Source of the DNA: Theobroma cacao
Lineage: Eukaryota; Streptophyta; Magnoliopsida; Malvales; Malvaceae
Direction: 5' to 3'
Length of the DNA: 64,000 bases
Assembly (NCBI RefSeq): GCF_000208745.1
Contig: NC_030858.1
Location: forward strand, 328,597-392,596
Shown here: positions 47,543 to 59,631 of the stretch, in pieces
Layout: each line of letters opens with the position of its first letter
Numbering within the stretch: position 1 is the stretch's first letter
Program-made: the position numbers and the translations under genes
Notes under the pieces: model-generated
Databases searched by the model: none
What the model was told of the DNA's origin: nothing
The model's input: the letters and a program-made list of their open reading frames with translations, nothing else

Positions 47543-49756
47543 TTACGAGGAGGGCGCGGAAGACTGCATGGGTTCGGCTGATGCTTTGCAAATAGGGCAC
47601 CAATTCTTCACCCGCAGCCACTGCTGTATGCATGCCACATGATACCTGTGCTCGCACTGCAACCTCCCTACTTCATCACCGATGACATACTCTTCCTGCA
47701 AGAGGAAAACCAATGGAATTCCATTAAGTTGAACTGAAACCAGTCAAGAAACAATTGCAGTCACATCCAGAGATGATCAGAGGAATATAGTAGTACAAAG
47801 TTTTTACTGATAGAGTGAAAAGTTATACAGAAAAGGACCTGACATATACTGCATTTGACATCATCCTTTTCACCCTCACAGCTGACATTTCCATCCTCTG
47901 AAGATGTTGCCTCATAGATGCTTTTTGTAAGGCATTTTGACAATGCTTCTTCTGATAATGCAGTGCTCACAGAACCCATCCTCTCTTCTAGAGCTAGTAA
48001 TTCCTGTCATAATAGCAGGAAAAGCTTACCACATATTTCAACAAGAAGCATGAAGTGGGGGGAAATAAAATGCAAACTTTGCACCAACATAGCAAAACAC
48101 AACAAACCTCATATGACATATTATCTATATCCAGTCTCATTTCTCTATGCTGGTCATAAAAGTTTAGGCCATTAAGGAACAAGCTGGTCTCTAGAACAAG
48201 TAATTGCTGCAAGACAGAAACAGAATCAACAACAGAGAACAATCAGGCAAATGAAACACTTCAAAACTAATTTACCTCATACGTCAATTCTTCATCCTGT
48301 TCAATCCTCTCAAGTGCTAATAATACCTGCATAACACAGAAAAAACAATAGTAACAGTTGAAGCTTCGGTAAATCAAAAACACAGCAAACAAACTACTAA
48401 TGGTTCGTTTTTGCTCCCCCTGGAGAGAACTCTGTAACACCACATGATTTGAGTTATTACATGGGTAAATAATACTCACAGCCCCCCACAGTCCCTTCGC
48501 TGAATTCCATAGAACAAGAAAGGTATAAATGCATGCATAAGACAATGCAGGTTGATATATCCTGTTAATCATACCTCTGCAATGCCATCCATATTGTAGC
48601 GCTGGAAGCTATCCAGATTCAATGAAGAGCGGGTAATGCCAACTTCTGAAGGACTAGAGGGCATGACACTGCGTAAACTCTCACTGATACTACCTGCTCG
48701 ACCGTAAGAACTAGCACGAGTTGCAGCAGTTTCTGTAGAAACAGGGGCATTCAAATCAATAGGTATATCAGATTGATGAACTTGCGGGATGACTACGGGG
48801 GACTCGTTCAAAGTTATACTATTTCCATTTGCATGGTTAGGGAGTCTCCCTCTGCCATAACTACTGTTTGATCTCTGAGTCCTAACTGAAGCAACACCAC
48901 TATCCCTGTTAGGAGGCCAATTTCTGGCTCGCCTTGAATCAGAAATAGAAACACCGTGGCTAGAAATGTTGTTTCGTCCCTCCAAAGATGACCCACTCAA
49001 CTTCTTTCCCCTCGTGGAGGAACTACCCTCTCCATCAGAGTTTCTCTTTTTAACTGTTTCTTTCCTTCTGCTAAGGCTTGAATCTGATGATGAACAACCA
49101 GATGGGACAACATCAGAAATAGAGTTACATTTTAGATTTCTCAAACCGTACTTGCTTGCATTAGCACGAGTTGCCTGGGAAGCACTTCGAGATGCCAAAG
49201 TAACAGATGGACTGGGCAGACTATCCTGGTTGCCCAACCCAGATCTCTGAATAAAATTTCTCCTTGATCTTGTGCTTGACGCTACACTAGAGCTCCCCAC
49301 TTCCATCACTGTAACTTCCCTAGAATCACCATCTTCAGAATCAGGCTGCAGCCCTCTTTGAATCTTTCCTGGTGGGGGTATGAGTTCTGACACTTCTGGC
49401 TCATCCTGAACACTACTAGTTTCAGATGAATCTGTTTCCAGCTGAGATGGTAGCTTTTTCTGAGGATTTCTAGAGGATTTTCTTGTGTTGCTAACTGCAG
49501 AGTATGCCCTAGAAGAACTTCCAATTATTTCCTTGCCACTTGATGAAGTGCGGTAAGAAGGCCTAGAAGATTTGGCTTTTTCCAAGCAGCCATTTGGCGT
49601 ACCTTTCATGGAGTTCAGCCTGCCATTGCATCCAATTCGGTTGCAAAATTGAGCATTTCGTTCTCTGTTATTAACATGATCCTTCAAGATGAGACCTGAT
49701 CTCTTGCCAGGTACAACAAGCCCATCAACAGCTCTTTTACCAGCATACCCATCCAT
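47543..49756 (-). CDS. RING-H2 E3 ubiquitin-protein ligase, RHG1A/MBR-like
   Basis: Five exons on the minus strand, 48575-49756, 48276-48326, 48108-48206, 47839-48003 and 47543-47695, give 549 residues. The first exon holds a 394-residue Ser/Arg-rich, probably disordered region (MDGYAGKRAVDGLVVPGKR, DIPIDLNAP). The next exons encode helical segments (ALERIEQDEELTYEQLLVLE, HREMRLDIDNMSYEELLALE). The last two encode the C-terminal RING-H2 domain: CSIC, then CEHRYHVACIQQWL, then CPIC, a C3H2C3 ring split by an intron right after CSICQ. The block order matches plant ligases of the RHG1A, HIP1 and MBR1/2 group, E3 enzymes implicated in flowering and other regulation. All zinc ligands are intact, so E3 activity is expected; the substrate is unknown. 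The exact Arabidopsis counterpart (At4g31450 or At5g10650, from memory) cannot be decided. Splice acceptor bases directly precede the ATG, so one or more leader introns are likely. Confidence 0.92.
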
Positions 49757-51603
49757 CTAGGTAACAAGTATCGTTTATATCTGGAAAAATCAAAATAAAT
49801 GTATCATTAATAAGAGAAAAGAAATCCTCCACCATGGCAAAACTTTAGTTCAGGACAAAAAAGACAACCTAAAAATCATAATTAAAAGCATACATTGCAT
49901 GCTTACTGCAGGAACCGGTCATAGTTCATTAGAAGTAAGATAATATTTATAAACATTAATTCAAGCCAAAAGGTAATTCTCGATACCTGCTTATACAAGC
50001 TTAAAAGATTTCAAATATAAACCATCTGTTAACCTTCCAAAGCAAGGGTAACTTTCATCCCAACATTAACACAATAGATAAACCATGAAATTGATAAAAG
50101 AGAACAGATTTCATGCATAAATCTAACCTCAAAATATCACCTTCCTTTTCCCACGCAAAAACCAAATTTAGTACCTTCAAATTATTTGCTGTAAATGTTT
50201 AAAACTTTACCAATTTAAGATTATGACTGCTACTAACATAATCATAACCAATCAATCAGAAACGCTATTGCCCATTAAGTTCAAGAAATCCCCCAAAATA
50301 CAGTGCCTGGCAGCTATCCTTAAAGGCTACTCAAATTTGGAACCATAAAGGAGAAGATTTGCAACCTATTTTCAACCTGATATAATCTGAATTGCTATAA
50401 TCTATGCCCCCACTCCCAAAAGAAAAAGGAAAGAGTACAAATCATTAGGACAATTTACAGAAAGTAATCCTAAAACCAAATTAGAAACGCAATTCTATTT
50501 TACATTCTGCTCACCTTATTCACCAACAGATAAATTTTTATTTTCCACTGCATAAAAGAATTATGCATTCCAAACAGAAACATTCATAGAATGATAGAAA
50601 TAGATGCCACAAACCAAAGAATCACCTTAAAACTGGATTGAATAAACAGAAGGAAGAAAATCATACAGAATGAACAAAATGAAAAGGGATGAAAATGAAA
50701 CACCTTTGCTATCAAAGGATCAAACACGTTCACAAAGAGAGTCCTTTTGGTGTTTTCGCATAACAAAGAAAAAAAAAGTAATAAATCACAAAAGTGAATA
50801 AGAGGAAAACGAAGAGCAAAACAAAAGTAAACTAGATGGTCACATGCCCCCAGTATTGTATTTGATCCCAACAAAAGTGGGCCTTTGGTTCTCAAAGGCC
50901 GATGTTTTGTTTGAATTATTCTCCACACAATCCCATTTTTTTTTCACCTCCTCTTTTCTAAAAATAAAAGAAGACTTTCTCCGTGATTTAAGGGTGGAAA
51001 AAGCTGATCAGCCATCAAAACCAAATTAAAACTTAACAGTAAGAGTAGACAAAGGAGACCAAAATAAGATAGGAAAAAAAAAGGCAAATTGAACATTTCT
51101 TCAATACTTTTCCATCCCTTCCAAGCCCACCACCACCACCACCATACAGAAATTCGTGAGACTAAATTACCAAGATTCTTTCTTGGAAAGCAGAATGATC
51201 AAGTCATCCAAATAACCAATCTTTCAATGTACATAAACAAAGAAAACCTTCGATTAAGACAAAGACCCTTATTTGCAAGAGCTAGAAGAAGTGAGAATTT
51301 AATGAAAAATGATCAAAACTGTGGGTTTGTTGTGAAAGCGAATTTCATTGAGGTAAAAAGAAGAAAGAAGAAAGGAAGGAAGAAAAGACGTTAAATTTGA
51401 AAACAAAAAAAAAGGGAAAGCCATGTTCATGTTCTCTACCTCTTTGCTTATCCGTGTTCTCCTTCTGATTCTTTGAATATACAGAAGAGATTAAAGAGAG
51501 AAAGCGAGCTTCTTTTTAAGTCTTCGAGAAGATGAAAGAAAGAAGACAGAAGAAAGAAGAAAGCGAGACAACGCCACAAAGGCCAACACTAGGAAAGAGG
51601 AAG

Positions 51604-51625
51604 AGAGAGAGAGAGAGAGAGAGAG
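51604..51625 (+). repeat. GA dinucleotide repeat
   Basis: An uninterrupted GA run lies near the presumed transcription start of the RING gene; it reads as a CT leader repeat on the transcribed strand. Confidence 0.85.
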
Positions 51626-51972
51626 AAGCAAAAACGTGTATGAAAGAAAGACCCAATGCCTGCAATGAGCAATCTTCCTCTTTTATTTACGACCAATATT
51701 TTTTTTCAAAAAAAAAAAGAAAAAACAAAAAACAAAGGCAGGAACAAAGAGAAAGGAGTACAGCCTGCTTAGGCTGCCCTTGCCGTCCTAACAGCAAATC
51801 GGGGTTCCGTGATATCGAGACCCTTGATTTTGGTTTAGGAGAGTCAAAGATCAACGGCTGAAGAAAAACTGTGGGGCCACATTTTCTTTTTTTCAGAAGC
51901 TTAAAGTGGAAATGATTTTGTGGACGGAAACGGAACAGAACCCCACATCAACAGCTGAGCCGCCCCTACCTC

Positions 51973-51993
51973 TTATTATTATTATTATTATTT
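51973..51993 (+). repeat. ATT trinucleotide microsatellite
   Basis: About six to seven ATT units lie in AT-rich intergenic DNA upstream of the RING gene. Confidence 0.8.
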
Positions 51994-54900
51994 ATTCCTA
52001 ATTTCTACTAATTTCTAATTTAACTTTTGTACAATATTTTGATTTATGAAATTAGTGAAAAAATTTAGAATTTTGATATGACGGGGTTTTGTTTTTTGGA
52101 TGAAAAGATGTGATGGCTTTTAATTACTTGCAATTGACACATTTTTATTTTATTAAAATATCCTGTTGACTTGTGAGGCTTTTCTTCTTCTTATTGTTGT
52201 GTTTATTTTAATTGATTTTATATTCAATCTTTGTCTTTACTTTCTTGGAGTCATTTTCTTTTGATTTCTTAAATTCACATTTTGGGATGTCATCCTTCGA
52301 TTCAAATTTCCATTTTATTTGCTGCTTTCAGCCACTATCACACGTTTACATTCAAAAGTTCTGCTTTATTTTGCCTTGACATCTTTAAATTTGATACTTC
52401 ACACTTAAATTATAATTTCTTTTTCAATTTTAATAAAAAATTAATTATCGTCATACTCAAAAAATCACATTAACTTTCTTATATTCATGTAGTATATAAT
52501 TTTATTAATTGATGTGACCACGTGACAATTGATTAATTTAAAAATTATTTTTTTACTATTTTAATCTTAATTATGATTTAATTTCAAAACAATTACTTAC
52601 ATGGTTATTTTAACATCAAAGAATTGTTTTTCCTTATTGCTTTGAACAGAATTGATTCCAAATTTTATAACGTGTACCAACTTAGAATTTATAAATGATT
52701 AATTAATATAAACAATTATGATAAATTCTTCCTTTTTTTAACAAAAACTCAAATAAGAAGCAAGGAATTTTTATTTTAGTAAGGTACAATAAAAACGTAG
52801 GTCATGGGCAATCGGGTTGATCCTAACATGCGCTTAATGGCCGTGGGTCCGACGTCGTTTTCTCTACTACCCTCAGCCCCCGCGCCTATTGTACGAGTTA
52901 TACCATAGCCCATCTACCATTTTTTTATTTCTTTGTTATTATTTAAAAAAAAAAAGACATAGAAAAGACATGAAGTCGCAAAATTGGAATTAAAATTGCA
53001 AAATATTAATCGGATTAAGACTCTTTTTTTGTTTAATATTGCATGGATCTCCTAGTCTTTATTAGTTTATGGGTAGATAATAATAAATAATAATCTTAAT
53101 ATAAAATATAATAAATTCAAAATTTTTATCTTAATTTCAATATTGGTTTATTGGAACCTTGAAATAGAGATATGGTGGGCAAATTGTGACTAGTCAACAA
53201 ACCCAATGATAGCTTCATTCAAGATTGACGAGCCAATGGGTTTAAACTCTTGAAAACATTGAAGCACACCATAATGAAAATTAATGTTGAAGGTGTGAAA
53301 GTGTTTGAATCAAAAAGCTTTGGTCAATTTGCACTATGGATTGTAGGAAAGCTAGTCACTTAACCAACTAAAGCAATAATGAGAACCCTTCTATTTTTTT
53401 GACACCTGATAGGAGTTGCTTTCCTCACCAAAAGAAAATCTCTGCAATTGGTTAGATAAAGAAGGAAAAAAAAGCTGCAAAACCTCCCCAATTCATTGAA
53501 AATGTTTAGGTAAAGCTAGGTCAAATAATGGATTAGAATTATCAACCCCACGTGTGGCTTTTTGTTTTTTCCTTTTTGGTTTTATGAGTAATGGTGTTAG
53601 AGTGGGATAAGGATTGTTTACAGATGCAGCACTAAAATAACAGAAAAGGATTGACATAGTTTACAATTTCACAGATCAATCGAGCAATAAACAAATTTCT
53701 AAATAAGAACAATGGCACCATCATTAAGTTGTGGAATAGGCCAGCTGCCGAGCTCCAAGCATGATGAACAAAAATAATGGGATCGGCTGAAAAAATTTTC
53801 AAACATTTTGTTGTTAGACAATTGCCTTTTTCATTTTTCTTGAAAGCATTAATTAATTAGATGGACAAACCCATCTATCATGAGTTTCTTTTTCATTGCT
53901 AATTGTACTAGAAAAAGACCTTGGTGGAGCTTTATTTTTGCCTAAAGAAGCATGCCCCATGGAGGCTTAATAAAATAAAGAATTGATGAAGAAGAAAATG
54001 AGGTAAGAATACCCTTTTTTTTGCTTTTTGCAATGGAGGATTAAAAAACATATATTATAATGTAGACGGACAGAAGGCTGAGGTCCCATGTCCCCCCACA
54101 AATTCCACTGTTGATGATGTAGCTAATAACTATACTATATATGTTTTTAAGTACTTAAGCTTCTTGTTCTGGTTAGCCACATCAAGATAAGCTTTTGATT
54201 ATAAAAATAGATGTAAGCTTTTCAAGGAAAAAAGCAAAGGGTAAGGCGGGAATTTGGTAATATATATGTGGGCATTAATCAATTAATTATTGATAAGGGA
54301 GGAGATTATGTACAGGTTGGCTAGGTATTGCCTTTGGTCCGTATAATGGAAATGGCGTGTCGTCTGGGCAAAGCCTACTAGGAATTGCCGAACAACAACG
54401 ACAACAGAAAGTGGTTTTAATGGTTAAAACCCAAGCAGAAACCATGACAGAAAGAAATGAACCTCCTTGTCAAGCACCTACTTAATCAGGCAATCCATCG
54501 TAAGCTGCAGATTGTGCTGATTAATAATTGATTTGGAAGTACTTGCTTACATGATTTTTAAGTTATTAGACTAAGAGATCATTAATGGAGTAGTGGCTTA
54601 GTGGGTGACATGCATGTTGTTAAAATATTGCAGGGATTAACCATATCTGATATCTGGTCCGACAATGTCTAAAGGCGTTCTCCTCAAGGGGAAGACTCGG
54701 CTTGGGGCCCTCTAGCTAGGCTAGCTCCATATGGAAGAATTAGGCATTTGATTTTCGTCCTCATGTTCCCAGCTTCGATCGTTCTGAACTAGGAAATTAT
54801 GTTCTCGATTAATCATCTGCGTTTTGTTTATGATGAAGCTGATTACCAGCTGGTGAAGCCTTTACTCTCACCTTTTGCCAAATGCAGTGGAGGGGATATG

Positions 54901-56172
54901 GTTTTCCTAACCAGCTTTGCTTGCCCTTGTCTTAAGCAGCAAGAAAGGGCTAGGCTTAAGCTGGATTTACTTTGATGTATATATAGTAAATTAAATGCAG
55001 ACTGCAAACATGAACAACAAAGCATAATCAAAGGGATTTCTTTTGTTAGAACACAGGTCTGAAGAACAAAGCATATTAGTATATTCTTTCATGTTTATGT
55101 TACCTGACATAAACAAACATGTTTCCCAAGATGTGCAAAGCTGTTATTTCTCGCGTTAAAACCAAAGAAATTTAGCCAGTTGAAAAGGTCAACAATCCCC
55201 CATTTGTCTCGGTTTGTTTTGATGAACAAAATTTAGTTTACAGAGCCAGCCTTTGAGTCGTGCGAAATTCACGCTCCTTTTATCAAAACCTAGAAACCTC
55301 TCGTTTCTTTCATGTAACCCTCTCTCCCTCTTTCCCTTCATATACTCTTCTTCTTCAAATCATTTCGATCCTTTGTTCCCACACTTCCACTCTTCCATGA
55401 ATTTGCTTTGAACCATCAAGGTACGCTAACTATATCTATCTATTTCCTTTCTCCAGGGGATCTTATCCTGATGATGCCTTCTTTTCGAAACTTGGGTTCA
55501 ATTTTTCCTTTTTAAATTCTAATTTTCATTTTATTTGCTTGTCTTGAGGATTGCGGGTTGGGAATTTTGCACGCAATAATATGATATTTTTAGACTTGGT
55601 TTCTTTGCAGCTTAGAAATTTCATTTTTCTTTTTTAAACTTTAAATGGATACGGACAAAAATGGAAGACACCCCAAGAACTTTGAATCTCTTAGACATTT
55701 GTAAACATATACATTGGTGAAGTTTCTTCATTGCTGTTCTTGTTGCTAGGTGTTAGAACTTGGAATATAGAACCTGGCTGCTAATCCCGAATGAAATATG
55801 CACCTTCTCTCAAACAATGGGTGATTTTGGATTGAAAGGTTATACGTGTTTTCATTAAGAAAAGGCTGGAATTTTCATGTAATTAAAGGACTTTGAGAAT
55901 GTGATTATACAAGATGTAATCATCTATGCAAACGGCTGAGTTTAAATTTGAGTAGCAAACTAAAGGTTAAATTTCTTTCCCTTCAATCAGAAACCAACTT
56001 GATTTTCTGCAATTTTTTTCTTACGAGAGGGAGAATGATGTGCATTCCTGTCAGCCCGATGCTCTTTCTTTCTTGGGTGGCACACTCAGTCTTGGTTATG
56101 CTGCATTTTTTATGTTAATGCAGGTTTTTGTTACAATTTTCTTAGAGGAGAGTCAGAGACTTCCAACGATTT

Positions 56173-57393
56173 ATGGCAACGACAAAAAGAGAGAGCAGTT
56201 TGGGGAAAGAGAAGAGGGGTACCTCCCCTTCGAATCCTTCCGTCGCCCATGGCCAAAGAAGATCCACTCCAGGTTCCACTGACAAACAAGTACCCAACTA
56301 TCTCAAGCCTACAATAAGCTCACGCAATGATGGTGTCAAGACGGTTAAAAAAACTGGGCCTGAAGACACCTCCCAAAGGCCTAATCTGCTCAGAAGAAGA
56401 TCTTTTGATAGGCCGCCATCAGCTGCTCGAGTTCAGAAGGCACTTATCTCTCCAGCTCGAGAGAAACCAACAACATCCCGATCTGCTTCTTTTTCCTCAA
56501 AGCCCACTGCTGCACCCAAGGCAACTTTGGAAAGGGTTGCCAAGAAGCCAAATGCAGGAAAACCACAGACGACGACGTTGTCTTCATCTAGGAGCATGAA
56601 GAAGACCACGAGTCCCACCACTAAGAAGGCAAGTACTTCTTCTTCGGGTTCAAAGAATCCTCCAGTTAGTAGTCATGACAAAAAAGAAGCACAGGAAGTT
56701 GAAACCAAGCATGAAAATAAAGAAAACGTGGATCATCAACCTGAAGAGGTTGTGAAAGATGATCAGGGTGAGATAGATGATTCCGAGTTGCCAAAAGCTG
56801 AAGAAAGTGAACATCCGGATGTTGTGGATACTTCTGAAGTTAAGAGTGTTGAAGAAGGAAAAGAAAACCCTGGTGGTATTTCCGCAGCTTCGCAAGAACA
56901 TAACGTGCCTCCTCCAACTGAAGAAATGGAAGACAAGTTTCAGGAAGAAAAATCTGATCATACCCAACATGAAGAAGATAAAGAGAACCGAATCAAAGAG
57001 GAAACCGATGACCTCCAGGAAAAGATTCCTCATGAGGAGGCTAAAACAGAAACTGAAGACAAGGGAGAAGAGAATAATGTAAGTGACGAGGTGGCAGCTA
57101 CTAAAGAGATAATCGGAGAAGAAAATGAACTTGAGAGCAGGCAGGAGAACGATGAAGGGAGGCAGCAGGGGCTCCAATCAAGTAAAGAAGAAGTAATTGC
57201 AGAAGAGGTTGAAGAACCAAAGCCAGAGGCAGCAAACGTGGTCGCCAAAAGCCACGGGAGGAAGGAATCTGCAACACCGTACAACGATGTGATCGAGGAG
57301 ACAGCCAGTAAGCTACTTGAAGAGAGGAAGAACAAGGTGAGAGCACTGGTCGGGGCGTTTGAGACTGTCATAGATAAAGAATCTTCTAAATAA
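56173..57393 (+). CDS. Plant calmodulin-binding domain protein
   Basis: A single coding exon encodes 406 residues. The N-terminal third is basic and Ser/Thr/Pro-rich and carries VPNYLKPTISSRND and a Ser-Lys region (SMKKTTSPTTKKASTSSSGS). The middle (about residues 165-350) is strongly acidic, rich in Glu, Asp and Lys, and probably disordered or helical. The last 45 residues (TPYNDVIEETASKLLEERKN then KVRALVGAFETVIDK) form the conserved plant calmodulin-binding domain with a basic amphipathic helix. The family (for example At5g10660, from memory) binds calmodulin; most members have no defined biochemical role. The ATG at 56173 lies downstream of a predicted leader intron whose donor is at 55421. 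The reading frame is complete. Its extreme composition produces long antisense open frames, which I treat as shadows. Confidence 0.87.
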   Translation: MATTKRESSLGKEKRGTSPSNPSVAHGQRRSTPGSTDKQVPNYLKPTISSRNDGVKTVKKTGPEDTSQRPNLLRRRSFDRPPSAARVQKALISPAREKPTTSRSASFSSKPTAAPKATLERVAKKPNAGKPQTTTLSSSRSMKKTTSPTTKKASTSSSGSKNPPVSSHDKKEAQEVETKHENKENVDHQPEEVVKDDQGEIDDSELPKAEESEHPDVVDTSEVKSVEEGKENPGGISAASQEHNVPPPTEEMEDKFQEEKSDHTQHEEDKENRIKEETDDLQEKIPHEEAKTETEDKGEENNVSDEVAATKEIIGEENELESRQENDEGRQQGLQSSKEEVIAEEVEEPKPEAANVVAKSHGRKESATPYNDVIEETASKLLEERKNKVRALVGAFETVIDKESSK

Positions 57394-57992
57394 TTCTCCC
57401 TCGAGATCGGTAGACATGAATAAAGGAATGAACCATGTCGTGAGCTTTCACACTTCGCTTGTAAACACTCTGTATAGCTTACAGATTTCTCATCACCATG
57501 ATCAACATCGTGGTGGAGAAATGAGGTTGCTCATTTGAGTTTTTTTCTCTTTACAATTTCTTTCTACTGTTGAAATTCTTTCTTCTTTCTCCAAACTCTT
57601 CCCCTGTTTGTCTCTACTCTCTTAAACAATTTAATGTAGCAAGCATTCGAAAGGAATCCAAACAATTTGAACATTTTTAATTGGTGTGATTAATTCACAA
57701 AGGAAGAACAAAAGACAAATTCAAGTTTACACAACCCAGCAAAAAAAAAAAGTTTATACAACCCAAATTGATGCAAGAAAGAAAATAAGAAAAAAAATAA
57801 AACAATCAAAGCTCAACCAAAACCAGAAATTCAAACAATTTTGCAGTATAAATATGGTATAAAGCCTCGCGAAAAGGAAAAATAATACTAAGTATAAATC
57901 TAATCTCGTTCTTGATAATTCTTCCGGGGCACTGCTTACAATAGGGTATAGCTCAACCGGCTTGTTTATAACATATCTGCAATGGTTGGAGA
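57394..57992. other. Convergent 3' flanks of the calmodulin-binding (+) and DUF761 (-) genes
   Basis: This AT-rich interval carries the two 3' UTRs. No gene, repeat or clear hairpin is seen. Confidence 0.6.
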
Positions 57993-58364
57993 CTAGTCTC
58001 TGTCCAAACTCCTGGTTCGGCAGTATCTTAGCTCCAAAGAAACCTGCCTTTCTAACCAAAGCTGGCGACGGAAATTGGAGATGAAAATCTCCGCCCTTCT
58101 GTCAACATCATCATCTGCAGCATAGCTCGCCACTCTTTGAAGAGCTCGAACCGTACTTCTTTCGTCGGATTCTTGATCCTCGATGCAGCCGTGCAAACCC
58201 AAGCGATCGTTAAAGCTCAAGCACTGTGGCCGCTGCCGCCTGGTGGAAGCAAGTTTGAGGAAGCAAGATAAGCGCCATTTGGTCAGGTTTAAGCTAAGTA
58301 GAGATCTTATCTTCTTCACTGCTTTCTTCAGGCGCTCTGGAACATACCAGTTTTCTCTGCCCAT
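57993..58364 (-). CDS. DUF761 domain-containing small protein
   Basis: An intronless 123-residue frame starts at 58364 and stops at 57993. The N-terminus is basic (ENWYVPERLKKAVKKIRSLL, a likely amphipathic helix). The C-terminus carries the DUF761 motif VDRRAEIFISNFRRQLWLER, normally at the very end of plant proteins, here followed by about 20 more residues. DUF761 proteins are plant-specific and small, often stress-responsive, and their molecular role is not established. A TATA box (CTATATATTTATAAAC on the minus strand, 58430-58446) sits about 70 bases before the ATG, supporting it as a real transcribed gene. Two TGACG motifs lie about 200 bases upstream. Confidence 0.82.
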   Translation of the reverse strand: MGRENWYVPERLKKAVKKIRSLLSLNLTKWRLSCFLKLASTRRQRPQCLSFNDRLGLHGCIEDQESDERSTVRALQRVASYAADDDVDRRAEIFISNFRRQLWLERQVSLELRYCRTRSLDRD

Positions 58365-58429
58365 CTCGTTGTTTCAACTTTCGATTCAAGGGGTCACAGG
58401 AATATGATCAATTGATTGCAGGTTCAGCG

Positions 58430-58446
58430 TTTATAAATATATAGAC
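58430..58446 (-). promoter_or_regulatory. TATA box of the DUF761 gene
   Basis: CTATATATTTATAAAC on the minus strand lies about 70 bases upstream of the DUF761 ATG, in an otherwise mixed-composition promoter. Confidence 0.6.
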
Positions 58447-58564
58447 CATAGAAGCTGAGGCTTCTCGGGCAAGATTTTAGTTCTTGTCTGTCAGGATGAT
58501 TAGTGTGTTAAGGTAACGCGCGAGAGAGACGACAGCTTAAATATACGTTCGAGTTTCATTTGAT

Positions 58565-58584
58565 AACGTCATTTGAAAACGTCA
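58565..58584 (-). promoter_or_regulatory. as-1-like pair of TGACG motifs
   Basis: On the minus strand TGACGTT occurs twice, with starts 13 bases apart, about 200 bases upstream of the DUF761 ATG. Tandem TGACG motifs about 12 bases apart make the as-1 element bound by TGA bZIP factors. The spacing here is one base longer, so function is inferred only. Confidence 0.35.
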
Positions 58585-59631
58585 TCATCTAATTGGACTG
58601 TTGGTGTATGTTAGTTTGAAAGTGTTAATTGGCTCATTGACCCAATGCTTGGAGACCAAGTTTTGGCTTTATGCTTGGTGCGAAGTGAGAACTGAGACCT
58701 CGCAAATTCAAATATGGGGCGGAATTTACCTTTTCCATAACTTTTTTCTTTCTTTCCATAGACCCTACAGGGAATTTTGGTTGCCATAGCAGATGATTAT
58801 CACACACGAAACACACTTGAGTAAAGGAGAGTAACAGCCTGGCTCCTAAGCATAAAATGTGAACTATTGGTCATGGTAAATTGGTATTGTCCCTAAAGGA
58901 AAGTAAGAGTTTACAAAATCTGTCATGTAAAACTCGACCTATGTGTGAAAATCCAGCTTTGCTACCGCAACAACTGATAATTTCTTGCCGCTTACAGGCA
59001 CTGCCACAGCTCGTGTCTGTCGTGCCAATGCTTATCAGGCGCATACCTGATGAATTGTTGGTAGTCATACCAACTCACCAGAAAATATGGAGATGCTCTG
59101 CTAATCCATGAAAGTTCATTCTAAGTTTTGATTGTTGGCCAAAAACTGTGTGCAAGTGCAAATTATGCCAGCGTTTTAGTCTTTCAGCTTGTGAAATTCA
59201 GAACCTGTTGTCCCTCGCCATTGCAGTATTCTAACTGATTTTTCCGATGGGCTGAATCTCGAGCGTCAGATACAACTTTTCCATGCCCACCGGCCTTCTG
59301 ATTGTGCTGAATCTGTTGATTTGCTAGAGAAACTTGCAGTTTAAACTTTAACCTTCATGTTTATGTTAAAACACAAAAGGATGACCTTTTGTCTATCAGA
59401 AAATAGAGACTTGCTAACTGTGAAGTTGACGACATGCTTATGTCTATCAGGCCCGATCCTAGTAAGACTAATTCCAAACGTAACAATCAATAAACCAGAG
59501 CTACAAAATTATTCATTCGGGGAAAAAAAACCCTTAAAAGGTAGCAAAAATGTGGACAGTATCCAAGATGGCAAGCAGTTCTAAACTCAAGAATTTGCAA
59601 CCAGCGGTTCATGAACATCAACACGTTAACT

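Larger units (their letters stand above)
49757..56172. other. Divergent 6.4 kb interval between the RING-H2 (-) and calmodulin-binding (+) genes
   Basis: The left 1.8 kb probably holds the leader intron and leader exon of the RING gene, whose start region lies near 51420-51630 with a GA repeat at 51604-51625. From 52000 to 55300 the DNA is AT-rich with no supported gene; an ATT repeat lies at 51973-51993. The calmodulin-binding gene's leader exon probably starts near 55370 (TATA-like CATATAC near 55338) and ends at the donor CAAG|GTACGC (55421). It contains a four-codon uORF at 55397-55411. The leader intron ends at one of two acceptors near 56123 or 56145. Confidence 0.5.
58365..59631. other. 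DUF761 promoter and 3' flank of the bL28-like gene
   Basis: The left 250 bases are the DUF761 promoter: a TATA box at 58430-58446 and paired TGACG motifs (minus strand) at 58567-58571 and 58580-58584. The rest is spacer and the bL28-like 3' UTR side, with no supported coding region. Confidence 0.55.

Noticed and set aside
56650..57177. A 175-residue antisense open frame, Phe/Leu-rich
   Set aside because: It is the complement of the Glu/Lys-rich coding region of the calmodulin-binding protein, so absence of stops follows from codon composition.
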